Part shown: positions 51,642 to 60,918 of the stretch, piece after piece
Position numbering within the stretch: the stretch's first letter is position 1
Layout of the letters: each line of letters begins with the position of its first letter
DNA from: DASZHJ01 sp035604335
GTDB taxonomy: Bacteria > Pseudomonadota > Alphaproteobacteria > ATCC43930 > CGMCC-115725
DNA: 64,000 bases
Direction of reading: 5' to 3'
Assembly (NCBI GenBank): GCA_035604335.1
Contig: DATNIT010000074.1
Location: 3,688 to 67,687, forward strand
Translations under genes and position numbers: made by a program
Notes under the pieces: generated by a model
The model's database searches: none
What the model was told of the DNA's origin: nothing
The model's input: the letters and a program-made list of their open reading frames with translations, nothing else

Positions 51642-52760
51642 ATGGCCGTCGTCCAGATCGACAAGCTCACCAAGCGCTACGACGGCGGCGCGGAGCCGGC
51701 GGTGTGGGAGGTGAGCCTCACCGTCGCGAACGGCGAGTTCATGGTCCTGCTGGGTCCATCCGGGTGCGGCAAGTCCTCGGTCCTGCGCATGATCGCGGGG
51801 CTCGAGCCCATCACCTCGGGCACCGTCTCGATCGACGGCCGCGTGGTCAACCGCGTACCCGCCAAGGACCGGGACATCGCCATGGTGTTCCAATCCTATG
51901 CGCTCTATCCCCACATGACCGTCTATCAGAACCTGGCTTTCGGTCTGCGCCGGCGGCGCGTGCCGCCCGCGGAGATCGAGCGGCGCGTCAAGGGCGCCGC
52001 CGAGCGGCTCGGCCTCTCGGCGTTTCTGGCGCGCAAGCCCCATGCGCTCTCCGGCGGCCAGCGCCAGCGCGTCGCGCTGGGACGCGCCATCGTGCGCGAT
52101 CCGAAGGTGTTTCTGTTCGACGAGCCGCTCTCCAATCTGGACGCAGCGCTCCGGGTCAGCACGCGCAACGAGCTCATCAAGCAGCAGAACGAGATCGGCA
52201 TCACCACGATCTACGTGACGCACGACCAGGTGGAGGCGATGACCATGGGTCATCGCATTTGCATCATGGACAAGGGCGAGGTGATCCAGGTCGGCCATCC
52301 GCTCGAGGTCTACGGCAATCCCGCCAATACTTTCGTCGCGCGGTTCCTCGGCAATCCCCCGATGAACCTGATGACGGTCGAGCTCGAGACCGTGGACGGG
52401 CGGCTTTGCGGCCGTGTCGCCGGTACCTCGATAGGGCTTGGAGACAACGTCGGCGGGCTCGGGAATGGCTTGATCTTGGGGATCCGGCCCGAGGACCTCT
52501 ACGAAGTTCCGGCTCCCGCGGGTCTGGGTCCGATGGCCGAAATCGCGGTGCGGGTGATTGCGGTCGAGCCGCTGGGCGCCGAGACCCTGCTCGTACTCTC
52601 AGGCGCCGGCGGAGCGGAGGAATTCATCGCACGGGTGGGACGGCAGACCAGGCTCAAGCCGGGAGATCGCACCACAATCGCTCTCGACACCGCACGCATC
52701 CACCTGTTCGATGCCGCGACCACCAAAGCCATTCCGCATGGGAGACCAGGAGCGTCATGA
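51642..52760 (+). CDS. Sugar ABC transporter ATP-binding protein (UgpC/MsmK-like)
   Basis: 372 residues. Walker A LGPSGCGKSS, signature LSGGQRQRVALGRA, Walker B FLFDEPLSNLDAAL and switch VTHDQ are intact; a C-terminal TOBE domain follows (ILGIRPEDLYE). Such ATPases often energise several sugar importers. Its stop overlaps the amidohydrolase start as ATGA. Confidence 0.96.
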   Translation: MAVVQIDKLTKRYDGGAEPAVWEVSLTVANGEFMVLLGPSGCGKSSVLRMIAGLEPITSGTVSIDGRVVNRVPAKDRDIAMVFQSYALYPHMTVYQNLAFGLRRRRVPPAEIERRVKGAAERLGLSAFLARKPHALSGGQRQRVALGRAIVRDPKVFLFDEPLSNLDAALRVSTRNELIKQQNEIGITTIYVTHDQVEAMTMGHRICIMDKGEVIQVGHPLEVYGNPANTFVARFLGNPPMNLMTVELETVDGRLCGRVAGTSIGLGDNVGGLGNGLILGIRPEDLYEVPAPAGLGPMAEIAVRVIAVEPLGAETLLVLSGAGGAEEFIARVGRQTRLKPGDRTTIALDTARIHLFDAATTKAIPHGRPGAS

Positions 52761-53581
52761 CGGCCCATCGAGCCATCGACTGCCACGCCCACGTCATCGA
52801 CACCGCCCGCTTTCCGCTCGACACCGGGCCCGGCTACAAGCCGCGCCCCAATGAGATGGGCCCCAAGGAAACCTATTGCGGCGTGCTCGACGGCCACGCA
52901 GTGCGCCATGCGCTGCTCGTGCAGCCGAGCGGCTACGGATACGACAACGCCTGCATGCTGGATGCGATTGCCTCCTATCCCGGACGCTTCAAAGGCATCG
53001 CCGTCCTCGACCCCGCGACGCCCGAGCGGGAGCTTGCCGCGCTGGCTACGCGCGGCGTGGTGGGCGTGCGGTTCAATCTCGTGAGCTACGAGCGCGACGG
53101 GCTTACGCGGCCGGAGGCAGCGGGCTTCCTCGCGCGACTGAAAGCCTTGGGCTGGTACGCGCAGATCTTCACCGACGACGCGCAGTGGCCGGAGATCGCG
53201 GAGATCCTGCGCCAGAGCGGCGTCAAGGTGCTGATCGACCATTTCGGCCTGCGCGATCTTGCCGGTGGTCTCGACCAACCCGGCTTCCAGGCCGTCTTGC
53301 GGCTGGGCCGCGAGGGCAACGCCGCCGTCAAGCTCTCGGCGCCGTTTCGCATCTCCCGCGAGGCCGACACTTACGGCGACCTGAAGCCGTTCGCAGAGGC
53401 CGTCATCGCGGCGTTCGGCCTCGAGAATTGCGTCTGGGGCTCCGACTGGCCCTTCATCAATATGGCTAGTCCCATGCGATACGCGGCGGCGCTGCAAGCG
53501 GCAGAGCAGTGGGTCGACGCCGCGAATCTCGACCGCGTGCTCTGGCACAACCCCGTTCGCCTCTTCGGCTTCGAAGGATAA
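52757..53581 (+). CDS. Amidohydrolase-2 family TIM-barrel hydrolase (lactonase-like)
   Basis: 274 residues. IDCHAHVIDTARFPL opens the barrel with the HxH pair; HALLVQPSGYGYDN, VLIDHFGL and VWGSDWPFINM (terminal aspartate) follow. The order fits COG3618 enzymes such as L-fuconolactonase and 2-pyrone-4,6-dicarboxylate lactonase, which open lactones. Within a sugar-import operon, lactone hydrolysis after sugar oxidation is a reasonable guess. Coupled to the ATPase gene by a four-base overlap. Confidence 0.85.
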   Translation: MTAHRAIDCHAHVIDTARFPLDTGPGYKPRPNEMGPKETYCGVLDGHAVRHALLVQPSGYGYDNACMLDAIASYPGRFKGIAVLDPATPERELAALATRGVVGVRFNLVSYERDGLTRPEAAGFLARLKALGWYAQIFTDDAQWPEIAEILRQSGVKVLIDHFGLRDLAGGLDQPGFQAVLRLGREGNAAVKLSAPFRISREADTYGDLKPFAEAVIAAFGLENCVWGSDWPFINMASPMRYAAALQAAEQWVDAANLDRVLWHNPVRLFGFEG

Positions 53582-53585
53582 TGCG

Positions 53586-54614
53586 ATGACCGCTCGCTCG
53601 ACCCCGATCCGCGTGGCGCTGGCCGGCGCCGGGATGATCAGCCATTACCACCTGATCGGCTGGCGCAACGCTGGCGCGAGCCGCGTCAGGGTGGTCGCGA
53701 TCTACGATCCCGATCGCGCGCGCGCGGAGGCGCGGGCGCGGGAATTCGGCATACCCAAGGTTTACGACAAGCCCGACGCGATGCTCGCCCAAGAGGGCAT
53801 CGACGCGCTCGACGTCGCGTCGCCCCGCGAGACCCACGCGTTCTGGGTCGAGGCCGCCGCCGCGCGCGGTATCGACGTGCTCTGCCAGAAGCCGATGACG
53901 CCGACGCTCGGCGAGTCCGAGGCGTTGGCCCGACGCGTCGCCGGCAAGATCCGCCTGATGGTGCACGAGAACTGGCGTTTCCGGCCCTGGTATCGCGAGA
54001 TCAAGAGATGGATCGAGTCCGGAGAGATCGGCGACATCACGGCCTGCCAGATGATGCTGCTGTCCTCGGGCTTGCTGCCGGACGCGAGCGGCCGCCGTCC
54101 CGCGCTGGTGCGCCAGCCCTTCATGGCCGACGAGCCTCGGATGCTGATCGCGGAAACGCTGATCCACCACATCGATACAGTGCGTTGGCTGGTGGGTCCG
54201 CTGCGCGTGGTGAGCGCTCGGGCCGCGCGGGTGGTGCCGGAGGTCAAGGGCGAATCGCTCGCCACCATCCTGATGGAGACGGCGACAGGCGTTCCGGTGG
54301 TGGTCATGGGCACCATGGCGGCGCCGGGCTTCCCGTCGCGCACGGGCGACCGGTTGGATCTCATCGGCCGCAGGGCCAGTGCCTCTTTAGAGGCGACCGA
54401 GCTGCAGCTGCGCGGTCCCAAACCGCGGCATCAGAGCTACGACCACGATGCCGGCTATCAGGCCAGCTTCGACGGCGTGATCGCGCATTTCGTCGATTGT
54501 CTCGTCACCGGCGCACCCTTCGAGACCGACCCCGCGGACAACCTCGAGACGCTCCGGCTGGTCGAGCACGCCTATTGGGCGGCCGGGCTGCGCGGCCCCG
54601 TGGTTCGTGAATAG
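53586..54614 (+). CDS. Gfo/Idh/MocA family oxidoreductase
   Basis: 342 residues. VALAGAGMISHYHLIGWRNAG binds NAD(P) at the N-terminus. The usual EKP is replaced by QKP (CQKPMTPTLGE, near 100). The C-terminal domain contains HHIDTVRWLVGP, the histidine helix of the family. These enzymes oxidise a sugar or inositol hydroxyl to a ketone or lactone. It follows the lactonase-like gene by four bases. Confidence 0.9.
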   Translation: MTARSTPIRVALAGAGMISHYHLIGWRNAGASRVRVVAIYDPDRARAEARAREFGIPKVYDKPDAMLAQEGIDALDVASPRETHAFWVEAAAARGIDVLCQKPMTPTLGESEALARRVAGKIRLMVHENWRFRPWYREIKRWIESGEIGDITACQMMLLSSGLLPDASGRRPALVRQPFMADEPRMLIAETLIHHIDTVRWLVGPLRVVSARAARVVPEVKGESLATILMETATGVPVVVMGTMAAPGFPSRTGDRLDLIGRRASASLEATELQLRGPKPRHQSYDHDAGYQASFDGVIAHFVDCLVTGAPFETDPADNLETLRLVEHAYWAAGLRGPVVRE

Positions 54615-54624
54615 GAAACACCGC

Positions 54625-55728
54625 ATGAGCGAGGCCACCTCCATGATCGGGCAGCCGAAATCGGTACTGGACACGCCGGCGCTTCTGGTCGACCTCGACG
54701 TGCTCGATGCGAACATCAAGCGCATCGCCGATACCTGCCGCGCCCACGGCGTTGGCTGGCGGCCGCACATGAAGGGACACAAGACGCCCGAGATCGCCCG
54801 GCGTCAGCTCGCGGCGGGTGCGATCGGCGTCACCTGCGCCAAGGTCGGCGAAGCCGAAGTCATGGCGGCCGCCGGCATTCGCAACATCCTGATCGCCAAC
54901 GAGGTGGTGGGACCCGCGAAGGTGCGGCGATTGATGGACCTGGTCGGCCCGGCCGATCCGATCGTCGGTGTCGACAGCGTCGTGAGCGCGACTGAGCTCT
55001 CCGAGGCGGCACGAGCGCGCGGCAAGACGCTCAAGGTGGCGATCGAGGTGAACACCGGCATGAACCGCGCCGGGGTCGAGCCGGGCGCGCCGGTGCTGGC
55101 GCTCGCGGCAGAGATCGCCAAGCTACCGGGCCTGCGCCTCGTCGGGCTTTTCGGCTGGGAGAGCCACGCGGTCACCCTCGCCGACCCCGCGGAAAAGCAG
55201 CGCGTGGTTGCGGAGGCGGTCGGCCAGCTCACGGCCACCGCTCGCGCGTGCCGGGAGGCCGGCCACGCAATCGAGGTCGTGAGCTGCGGCGGCACCGGGA
55301 CTTTCCCTTATTGCATCCAGCAGCCCGGCGTCACGGAGGTGCAGATCGGCGGCGCGATCTTCAGCGACCGGCACTACCGCGAGCACTACCACATGGACTT
55401 TCCCTTCGCCCTCACGGTGCTCGCCACCGTGATCAGCCGTCCGACCCCGACCCGGATCGTGCTCGACGCCGGCCGCAAGACCATGCCGGGCGACGCCGCC
55501 ATGCCGGAGCCGATCGGGCTGCCGCCCATGAGCTTGATGCGGCTCTCGGCGGAGCACGCCAAGATCGAGCTTGCGCAACCCAGCGACACGCCGCGGATCG
55601 GCGACAAGGTGGAATTCGTCGTGGGGTATCACGACACGACCGTGCACCTGCACGAGGAGATCGTCGCGGTCCGAAACGGACGCATCGAGGCGGTCTGGCG
55701 CGTCGCGGCGCGCGGCAAACTGAAGTAG
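54625..55728 (+). CDS. D-threonine aldolase/D-serine dehydratase-like PLP enzyme
   Basis: 367 residues of the alanine-racemase-type barrel (DSD1 family). The PLP lysine is in RPHMKGHKTPEIAR (near 55). SCGGTGTFPY and GGAIFSDRHY mark the phosphate-binding and active-site loops. The C-terminal beta domain has GYHDTTVHLHEEIVAVRNG; metal ligands there could not be aligned with certainty. Acts on a beta-hydroxy D-amino acid, splitting or dehydrating it. The ATG at 54625 has AGGAA seven bases upstream. Confidence 0.88.
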   Translation: MSEATSMIGQPKSVLDTPALLVDLDVLDANIKRIADTCRAHGVGWRPHMKGHKTPEIARRQLAAGAIGVTCAKVGEAEVMAAAGIRNILIANEVVGPAKVRRLMDLVGPADPIVGVDSVVSATELSEAARARGKTLKVAIEVNTGMNRAGVEPGAPVLALAAEIAKLPGLRLVGLFGWESHAVTLADPAEKQRVVAEAVGQLTATARACREAGHAIEVVSCGGTGTFPYCIQQPGVTEVQIGGAIFSDRHYREHYHMDFPFALTVLATVISRPTPTRIVLDAGRKTMPGDAAMPEPIGLPPMSLMRLSAEHAKIELAQPSDTPRIGDKVEFVVGYHDTTVHLHEEIVAVRNGRIEAVWRVAARGKLK

Positions 55729-55837
55729 CGAAGCCCCCTCGAAAGGCACCCATCGGATAGCCATCGCCGGGACTGGTCAGACGGGCTCGGGAGTGGAAGA
55801 CTGCGCGTGGGGCTTGGGGTGTGAGCAGGCGGGGGCG

Positions 55838-58348
55838 ATGAAAACACAAGCGCGCGTGGTGGTGATCGGCGGCGGCGTGGTGGGCGTCAGCACGCTCTAT
55901 CACCTCACGAAAAAGGGCTGGTCCGACGTGATGCTGATCGAGCGCAAGGAGCTCACCTCCGGCTCGACCTGGCACGCCGCCGGCCTCTTGCCGCTGTTCA
56001 ACCTCAGCTACTCCGTCGGCCAGATCCACAAATACTCGGTCAAGCTCTACCAGACCCTCGAGCGCGAGACCGGGCAGCATGTCGGATTCAAGAAAGTCTC
56101 GAACATCCGCCTCGCCTGCACCGCCGATCGCATGGACGAGTACCGGTATTATGCCGGGGTCGCCGCCACGATCGGCGTCGATGTCCGGTTCCTGACGGCG
56201 GCGCAGGTCAAGGAGATCTGGCCGCTCTGCGAAACCGCGGGCGTGATCGGCGCCATCCAGCATCCCGAGGACGGCTACATCCAACCCGCCGACCTCACCC
56301 AGGCGCTCGCCAAGGGCGCGCGCGCCGGCGGCGCCGAGATCCACCGCGGCACAACGGTGACGGGCATCGCCCACCGGCCGAGCGGCGAATGGGTGGTCGA
56401 GACCGACAAGGGCGACATCGTCTGCGAGCACGTGGTGTCCGCCACCGGCAACTTCGCGCGCAAGACCGGCGCCATGGTCGGGCTCGACGTGCCGGTGCTG
56501 CCGGTGCAGCACCAATACCTCGTCACCGAGCCGCATCCGGCGATCCGGGAGCGCCACCGTCAGGGCCTGGCGGAGATGGGCGTGCTCCGCGAATCCGATG
56601 CTTCCTATTACATGCGCGAGGAAAGCGCGGGGCTCCTGCTCGGTCCTTACGAGGTGGGCGCGCCCGCTTGCTATATCGACGGTCCCGCCGCCGATTCCGA
56701 GTACGAGCTATTCCCCGAGGATCTCGATCGGCTGGCGCCGCACATCGAGGCCGCGATCGCGCGCGTACCGGCCTTCGGCGAGGTCGGCGTCAAGAAGGTC
56801 TACAACGGCGCGATCGCCTATACGCCGGACGGCAGCCCGATCATCGGGCCGGCCTGGGGCGTGCGGAATTTCTGGCTCAACGAGGGCCACAGCTTCGGCG
56901 TGACCGCGGCGGGCGGCGCCGGCTGGCAGATCGCGGAATGGATCGTGGACGGCGAGCCCAGCATCGACATGATGGGCGTCGATCCCCGGCGGTTCGGCCC
57001 TTATGCCTCGCTGGGTTACCTCCGCCAGAAAAACGAGGAGGCCTATGCCAAGGTCTTCACCGTCCACTATCCCGACGAGGAGCGGCCGGCCACCCGGCCG
57101 CTGAAGCAGTCGCCCTGCTACAGCCGCATGAAGTCGTTGGGCGCGGTGTTCGGCAGCGTCTACGGCTGGGAGCGGCCCAACTGGTTCGCGCCCGCGAGCT
57201 ATGGGCTCAGCGGCGCCGAACTCGCGAGGCCCGATGTGCTCCTGAACGAGAACCATGCGGCGGTACCGGCGGGCGAGCGTCCGCGGGAGAAGTGGAGCTT
57301 CCGCCGCTCCAACTATTTCGAGCACGTCGGCAACGAATGCCGGCACGTGCACGAAAAGGTCGGGCTGCTCGACATGACCGCGTTCTCGAAATTCGAGGTC
57401 ACCGGACCCGGCGCCGAGGCTTGGCTCGACCATCTGCTCTCGAACCGCGTGCCCAAGAAGACTGGGCGGATCGCGCTGAGCTATCTCCTGACCAAGAATG
57501 GCGGCGTGCGCTCGGAGTTCACGGTGTTCCGCGAAGGGTCGGAGCAGTTCTACCTGGTGTCCGCGGGCGCGCTCGAGCGCCACGACTTCGACCTGCTCAC
57601 CAAGCTCATGCCGGCGGACGGCAGCGTTCACATCGAGCGCATCAGCCAGCAGTACGGCGTTCTGGTGCTCGCCGGCCCGCGCTCGCGGGATCTCCTGCAG
57701 ACGCTCACCGACGCCGATCTCTCGACGGCGGCGTTTCCCTGGCTCAGCGGCAAGTGGATCAGCGTCGGCGCCGCGCGCACGCGCGCTCTTCGGGTCAATT
57801 TCGTCGGAGAGCTCGGTTGGGAGCTGCATCATCCCATCGAGACGCAGAACGCGCTGTTCGATCTCCTGATGGAGGCGGGCCGCGGGTTCGACCTGAAGCC
57901 GTTCGGCATCCGCGCCATGGATTCGCTGCGTCTCGAGAAATCCTATCGCCTGATCCCCCGCGAGCTCTCGATCGAGTACGCGGCGCTGGAGTCCGGGCTC
58001 GGTCGCTTCGTGCACCTGGACAACCACGACTTCGTGGGACGCGAGGCGCTGCTGGATTGGCAGCGGCGCGGCTTCAAGAACCAGTTGGTCACGCTCGAGG
58101 TGCACGGCGTCACCGACGCCGACGCGCGCGGCTCGGAGCCGGTCTATCGCGGCGCCGAGCTGCTGGGACGCTGCACCTCCGGCGGTTTCGGCTGGCGCGT
58201 CGGCAAGTCGCTGGCCCTCGCGATGGTGCCCCCGGCGCTGGCGGCGACCGGCACCGAGTTCGAGGTAACGATCCTCGGCAAGCGCCACCGCGCCGCCATC
58301 ATCCCGGAATCGCCGTTCGATCCGAAGAACGAGCGGCTCCGTGCTTAG
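55838..58348 (+). CDS. Dimethylglycine/sarcosine dehydrogenase-like flavoprotein (DAO-GcvT fusion)
   Basis: 836 residues, typical of the family. Residues 7-400 are the DAO FAD domain: VVVIGGGVVGVSTLYHL and LTSGSTWHAAGLLP, in which H46 matches the histidine that binds FAD covalently in dimethylglycine dehydrogenase. A C-terminal GcvT-like folate domain follows (KVGLLDMTAFSKFEVTGPGA, then GELGWELHHP). The enzyme would oxidise an N-methylated amino acid and pass the one-carbon unit to tetrahydrofolate. The ATG at 55838 was chosen from the GGCGGGGGCG upstream and the family start. Confidence 0.93.
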   Translation: MKTQARVVVIGGGVVGVSTLYHLTKKGWSDVMLIERKELTSGSTWHAAGLLPLFNLSYSVGQIHKYSVKLYQTLERETGQHVGFKKVSNIRLACTADRMDEYRYYAGVAATIGVDVRFLTAAQVKEIWPLCETAGVIGAIQHPEDGYIQPADLTQALAKGARAGGAEIHRGTTVTGIAHRPSGEWVVETDKGDIVCEHVVSATGNFARKTGAMVGLDVPVLPVQHQYLVTEPHPAIRERHRQGLAEMGVLRESDASYYMREESAGLLLGPYEVGAPACYIDGPAADSEYELFPEDLDRLAPHIEAAIARVPAFGEVGVKKVYNGAIAYTPDGSPIIGPAWGVRNFWLNEGHSFGVTAAGGAGWQIAEWIVDGEPSIDMMGVDPRRFGPYASLGYLRQKNEEAYAKVFTVHYPDEERPATRPLKQSPCYSRMKSLGAVFGSVYGWERPNWFAPASYGLSGAELARPDVLLNENHAAVPAGERPREKWSFRRSNYFEHVGNECRHVHEKVGLLDMTAFSKFEVTGPGAEAWLDHLLSNRVPKKTGRIALSYLLTKNGGVRSEFTVFREGSEQFYLVSAGALERHDFDLLTKLMPADGSVHIERISQQYGVLVLAGPRSRDLLQTLTDADLSTAAFPWLSGKWISVGAARTRALRVNFVGELGWELHHPIETQNALFDLLMEAGRGFDLKPFGIRAMDSLRLEKSYRLIPRELSIEYAALESGLGRFVHLDNHDFVGREALLDWQRRGFKNQLVTLEVHGVTDADARGSEPVYRGAELLGRCTSGGFGWRVGKSLALAMVPPALAATGTEFEVTILGKRHRAAIIPESPFDPKNERLRA

Positions 58349-58387
58349 ATGATGCTTCGCTCGATCGGGACCGCGCCGCCTTCGCAC

Positions 58388-58533
58388 ACCCTCACCCTCC
58401 CGTCGCTGCGCGACGGGTCCCTCCCTCTCCCACTCCGTGGGCGAGGGGCAAGGAAGCGCCGAGCCACAAAGCCCCTCTCCCGCTTCACGGGAGAGGGAGG
58501 GACCCACCGCGAGAGCGGTGGGAGGGTGAGGGT
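58388..58533. repeat. Large nested palindrome before the molybdenum hydroxylase genes
   Basis: ACCCTCACCCTCCC (58388-58401) pairs perfectly with GGGAGGGTGAGGGT (58520-58533); inside, GGGTCCCTCCCTCTCCC (58415-58431) pairs with GGGAGAGGGAGGGACCC (58489-58505). It is like the 13.8 kb element in composition. It separates the flavoprotein gene from the CoxL-type gene and could limit or stabilise the transcript. Confidence 0.85.
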
Positions 58534-58575
58534 ACGTCGCCCTTCTCCGGCCGGAGCAGCCGCGCGGGGCGGCAC

Positions 58576-60918
58576 ATGAAGGCGCAAGGCATCGGCGCCC
58601 GGGTTCCGCGCAAGGAGGATGCGCGGCACCTGCACGGGCGCGGCAATTTCGTCTCCGACATGATCCTGCCCGGCCAACAGGATGTCGCCTTCCTGCGCAG
58701 CCCGGTCGCTCACGGGCGCCTGGTGCGGGTCGGCAAGCCGCAGGGCTACGAGCAGGCCGTCTTTACCTGGCCCGACCTCGAGGGCGTGAAGCCGATCGTG
58801 GCCTCCTCGACCCTGCCGGGCTATCGCCTCTCGTCCCAACATCCGCTGGCGCACGAGAAGGTGCGCTTCGTGGGCGATCCCATCGCCATGGTGACGGCCC
58901 CCTCGCGCGCCCAAGCCGAGGACATCGCCGAGCAGATCGATCTCGAGATCGAGGACCTGCCGGCGCTCGTCGACGCGCACAAGGCGCGCGCCGAGACCAG
59001 CGTGCGCCTCCACGAGGAGTGGCCCGACAACCTCTTCATTACGATGAACTACGAGAGCGGGTTCGAGGCCAAGGCGCAGGGTGCGCCGGTTGTCGTCAAG
59101 CGCGAGCTCGCGCTCTCGCGCCAGGCCATGGTGCCCATGGAGGGAAAGGCCGTGCTGGCGCTCTGGGACGAGCGCGCGGATCAGCTCGTGGTCTATTCCT
59201 CCACGCAGACGCCGCACATGATCCGGATCGGCCTGGCGGAGACGCTGGGTATCGAGGATGCGCGCGTCCGCGTGATTTCGCCCGATGTCGGCGGCGCCTT
59301 CGGCTACAAATGCATCCTGCAGCCCGAGGAGATCTGCCTCGCCTGGCTCGCGCTCAAGTTCCGCCGGCCCTTCCGCTACATCGAGGACCGGCGCGAGCAC
59401 CTGGTCGCGGGCGCCGTCGCCCGACAGCACCACTACCGCATGACCGCTTACGCCGACCGAACGGGCCGGCTGCTGGCGCTCGACGCCGAGATCACCATCG
59501 ACGGCGGCGCCTACTCCATGTGGCCTTACACCGTGGGGCTCGAGACCGGCCAGGCCACGGGCAATCTGCCCGGCCCTTACGACTTCCGCGGCTATCGCTG
59601 CAAGACGCACTGCATTGCCACCAACAAACCGGGATTCATGCCTTACCGCGGTGTCGCGCGCACCGGCGTCTGCTTCGCGATGGAGCTGGTGATGGATGCG
59701 ATCGCCCGGCAGGTCGGGCGCGAGCCCTGGGAGGTCCGGCGCGACAATCTCGTCGCCGCCGAGGCGATGCCCTACGACAACGTCACGAAGAAGCACTACG
59801 ACAGCGGCGATTATCGCAAGGCGCTCCTGATTGCGCGCGACAAGATCGGTCTCGATGCCTGGCGCGAGCGGCAGCGCAAGGGCGAGCCGGATGGGCGGCT
59901 GATCGGCGTCGGCTTCGCGAGTTACTGCGAGCAATCCGCCCACGGCACCAGCGTATTCGCGGCCTGGGGCCTGTCGCTGGTGCCGGGCTACGACCAGGCG
60001 ACGGTGCGCGTGACGCCGGCGGGCGGCCTCGAAGTGCGCGCGGGCGTGCATTCGCACGGGCAGGGCATGGAGACCACGCTGTCGCAGGTGGCGAACGAGG
60101 TGCTCGGCATCGATGTCGCCAAGGTGCACGTGGTGCTCGGCGACACCGGGCTCACGCCCTATTCGACCGGCACCTACGCCTCGCGCAGCATGGTGATGGC
60201 GGGCGGCGCGGTGTCACTCGCCTGCGAGACGCTGGTGCCGCGCCTCATTGCGATCGGCGCGCATCTCATGCAGTGCGCCACCAACACCGCGCGCTACGAG
60301 AACGGGCAAGTGGTGGGTCCGCAGGCCTCGGTCACGCTTGCGGAGATCGCCGACGCCTGGTACCGCCGGCCCTATCGCCTGCCGCCCGATGTTGACCTGG
60401 GCGGGCTCGAGGCCACCATGGCCTATCGGCCGAAGGTGGACACCGGCGCCTTCAGCTACGCCTCGCACGCGGCGGTGGTGGCGGTCGATACGGAGCTCGG
60501 CCATGTCGAGATCCTCGACTACGTCATCGCCGAGGATTGCGGCACGCTGGTCAATCCCATGCTCGCGGACGGCCAGATACTCGGCGGCGCCGCGCAGGGC
60601 ATCGGCACCGCGCTCTACGAGGAGAGCCCTTACGACGCCAACGGCCAGCCGCTCGCTTCGACGTTCGCCGATTACCTCTTGCCGGGACCGACGGAGATTC
60701 CGGCGATGCGCATCTTCCATCTGGAGACGCCCTCGCCCTATACCGCCTACGGCATCAAGGGCATGGGCGAAGGCGGCGCGATCGCGCCGCCGGCGGCGAT
60801 CTTCAATGCGGTCAATGACGCGCTGCGCGGCCTCGGCGTGGAGGTAACGGAGACGCCGCTGACGCCGCGCCGGCTGCTCGCGGCCCTCGCCGGCGCCAAG
60901 AAACCAGTCCCCGCATGA
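58576..60918 (+). CDS. Molybdenum hydroxylase large subunit (xanthine dehydrogenase/CoxL family)
   Basis: 780 residues. GARVPRKEDARHLHGRGNFV opens the protein, as in aldehyde/CO dehydrogenase-type subunits. Molybdopterin signatures include DVGGAFGYK (near 235), PYRGVARTG (near 355, form II-like rather than the CoxL AYXCSFR motif) and the catalytic glutamate in GIKGMGEGGAIAPPAA near the C-terminus. So it is a hydroxylase of unknown substrate, not a CO dehydrogenase. ATG at 58576; the frame extending to 56389 is shadow. Confidence 0.93.
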   Translation: MKAQGIGARVPRKEDARHLHGRGNFVSDMILPGQQDVAFLRSPVAHGRLVRVGKPQGYEQAVFTWPDLEGVKPIVASSTLPGYRLSSQHPLAHEKVRFVGDPIAMVTAPSRAQAEDIAEQIDLEIEDLPALVDAHKARAETSVRLHEEWPDNLFITMNYESGFEAKAQGAPVVVKRELALSRQAMVPMEGKAVLALWDERADQLVVYSSTQTPHMIRIGLAETLGIEDARVRVISPDVGGAFGYKCILQPEEICLAWLALKFRRPFRYIEDRREHLVAGAVARQHHYRMTAYADRTGRLLALDAEITIDGGAYSMWPYTVGLETGQATGNLPGPYDFRGYRCKTHCIATNKPGFMPYRGVARTGVCFAMELVMDAIARQVGREPWEVRRDNLVAAEAMPYDNVTKKHYDSGDYRKALLIARDKIGLDAWRERQRKGEPDGRLIGVGFASYCEQSAHGTSVFAAWGLSLVPGYDQATVRVTPAGGLEVRAGVHSHGQGMETTLSQVANEVLGIDVAKVHVVLGDTGLTPYSTGTYASRSMVMAGGAVSLACETLVPRLIAIGAHLMQCATNTARYENGQVVGPQASVTLAEIADAWYRRPYRLPPDVDLGGLEATMAYRPKVDTGAFSYASHAAVVAVDTELGHVEILDYVIAEDCGTLVNPMLADGQILGGAAQGIGTALYEESPYDANGQPLASTFADYLLPGPTEIPAMRIFHLETPSPYTAYGIKGMGEGGAIAPPAAIFNAVNDALRGLGVEVTETPLTPRRLLAALAGAKKPVPA

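Noticed and set aside
56389..58575. Long N-terminal extension of the CoxL-like gene
   Set aside because: The frame is open but the sequence is arginine-rich shadow of the flavoprotein gene and of the palindrome; the family start is at 58576.
58576..60918. CO dehydrogenase (form I) identity for the large subunit
   Set aside because: The CoxL active-site loop AYXCSFR is absent; the corresponding motif is PYRGVAR, so CO oxidation is not supported.
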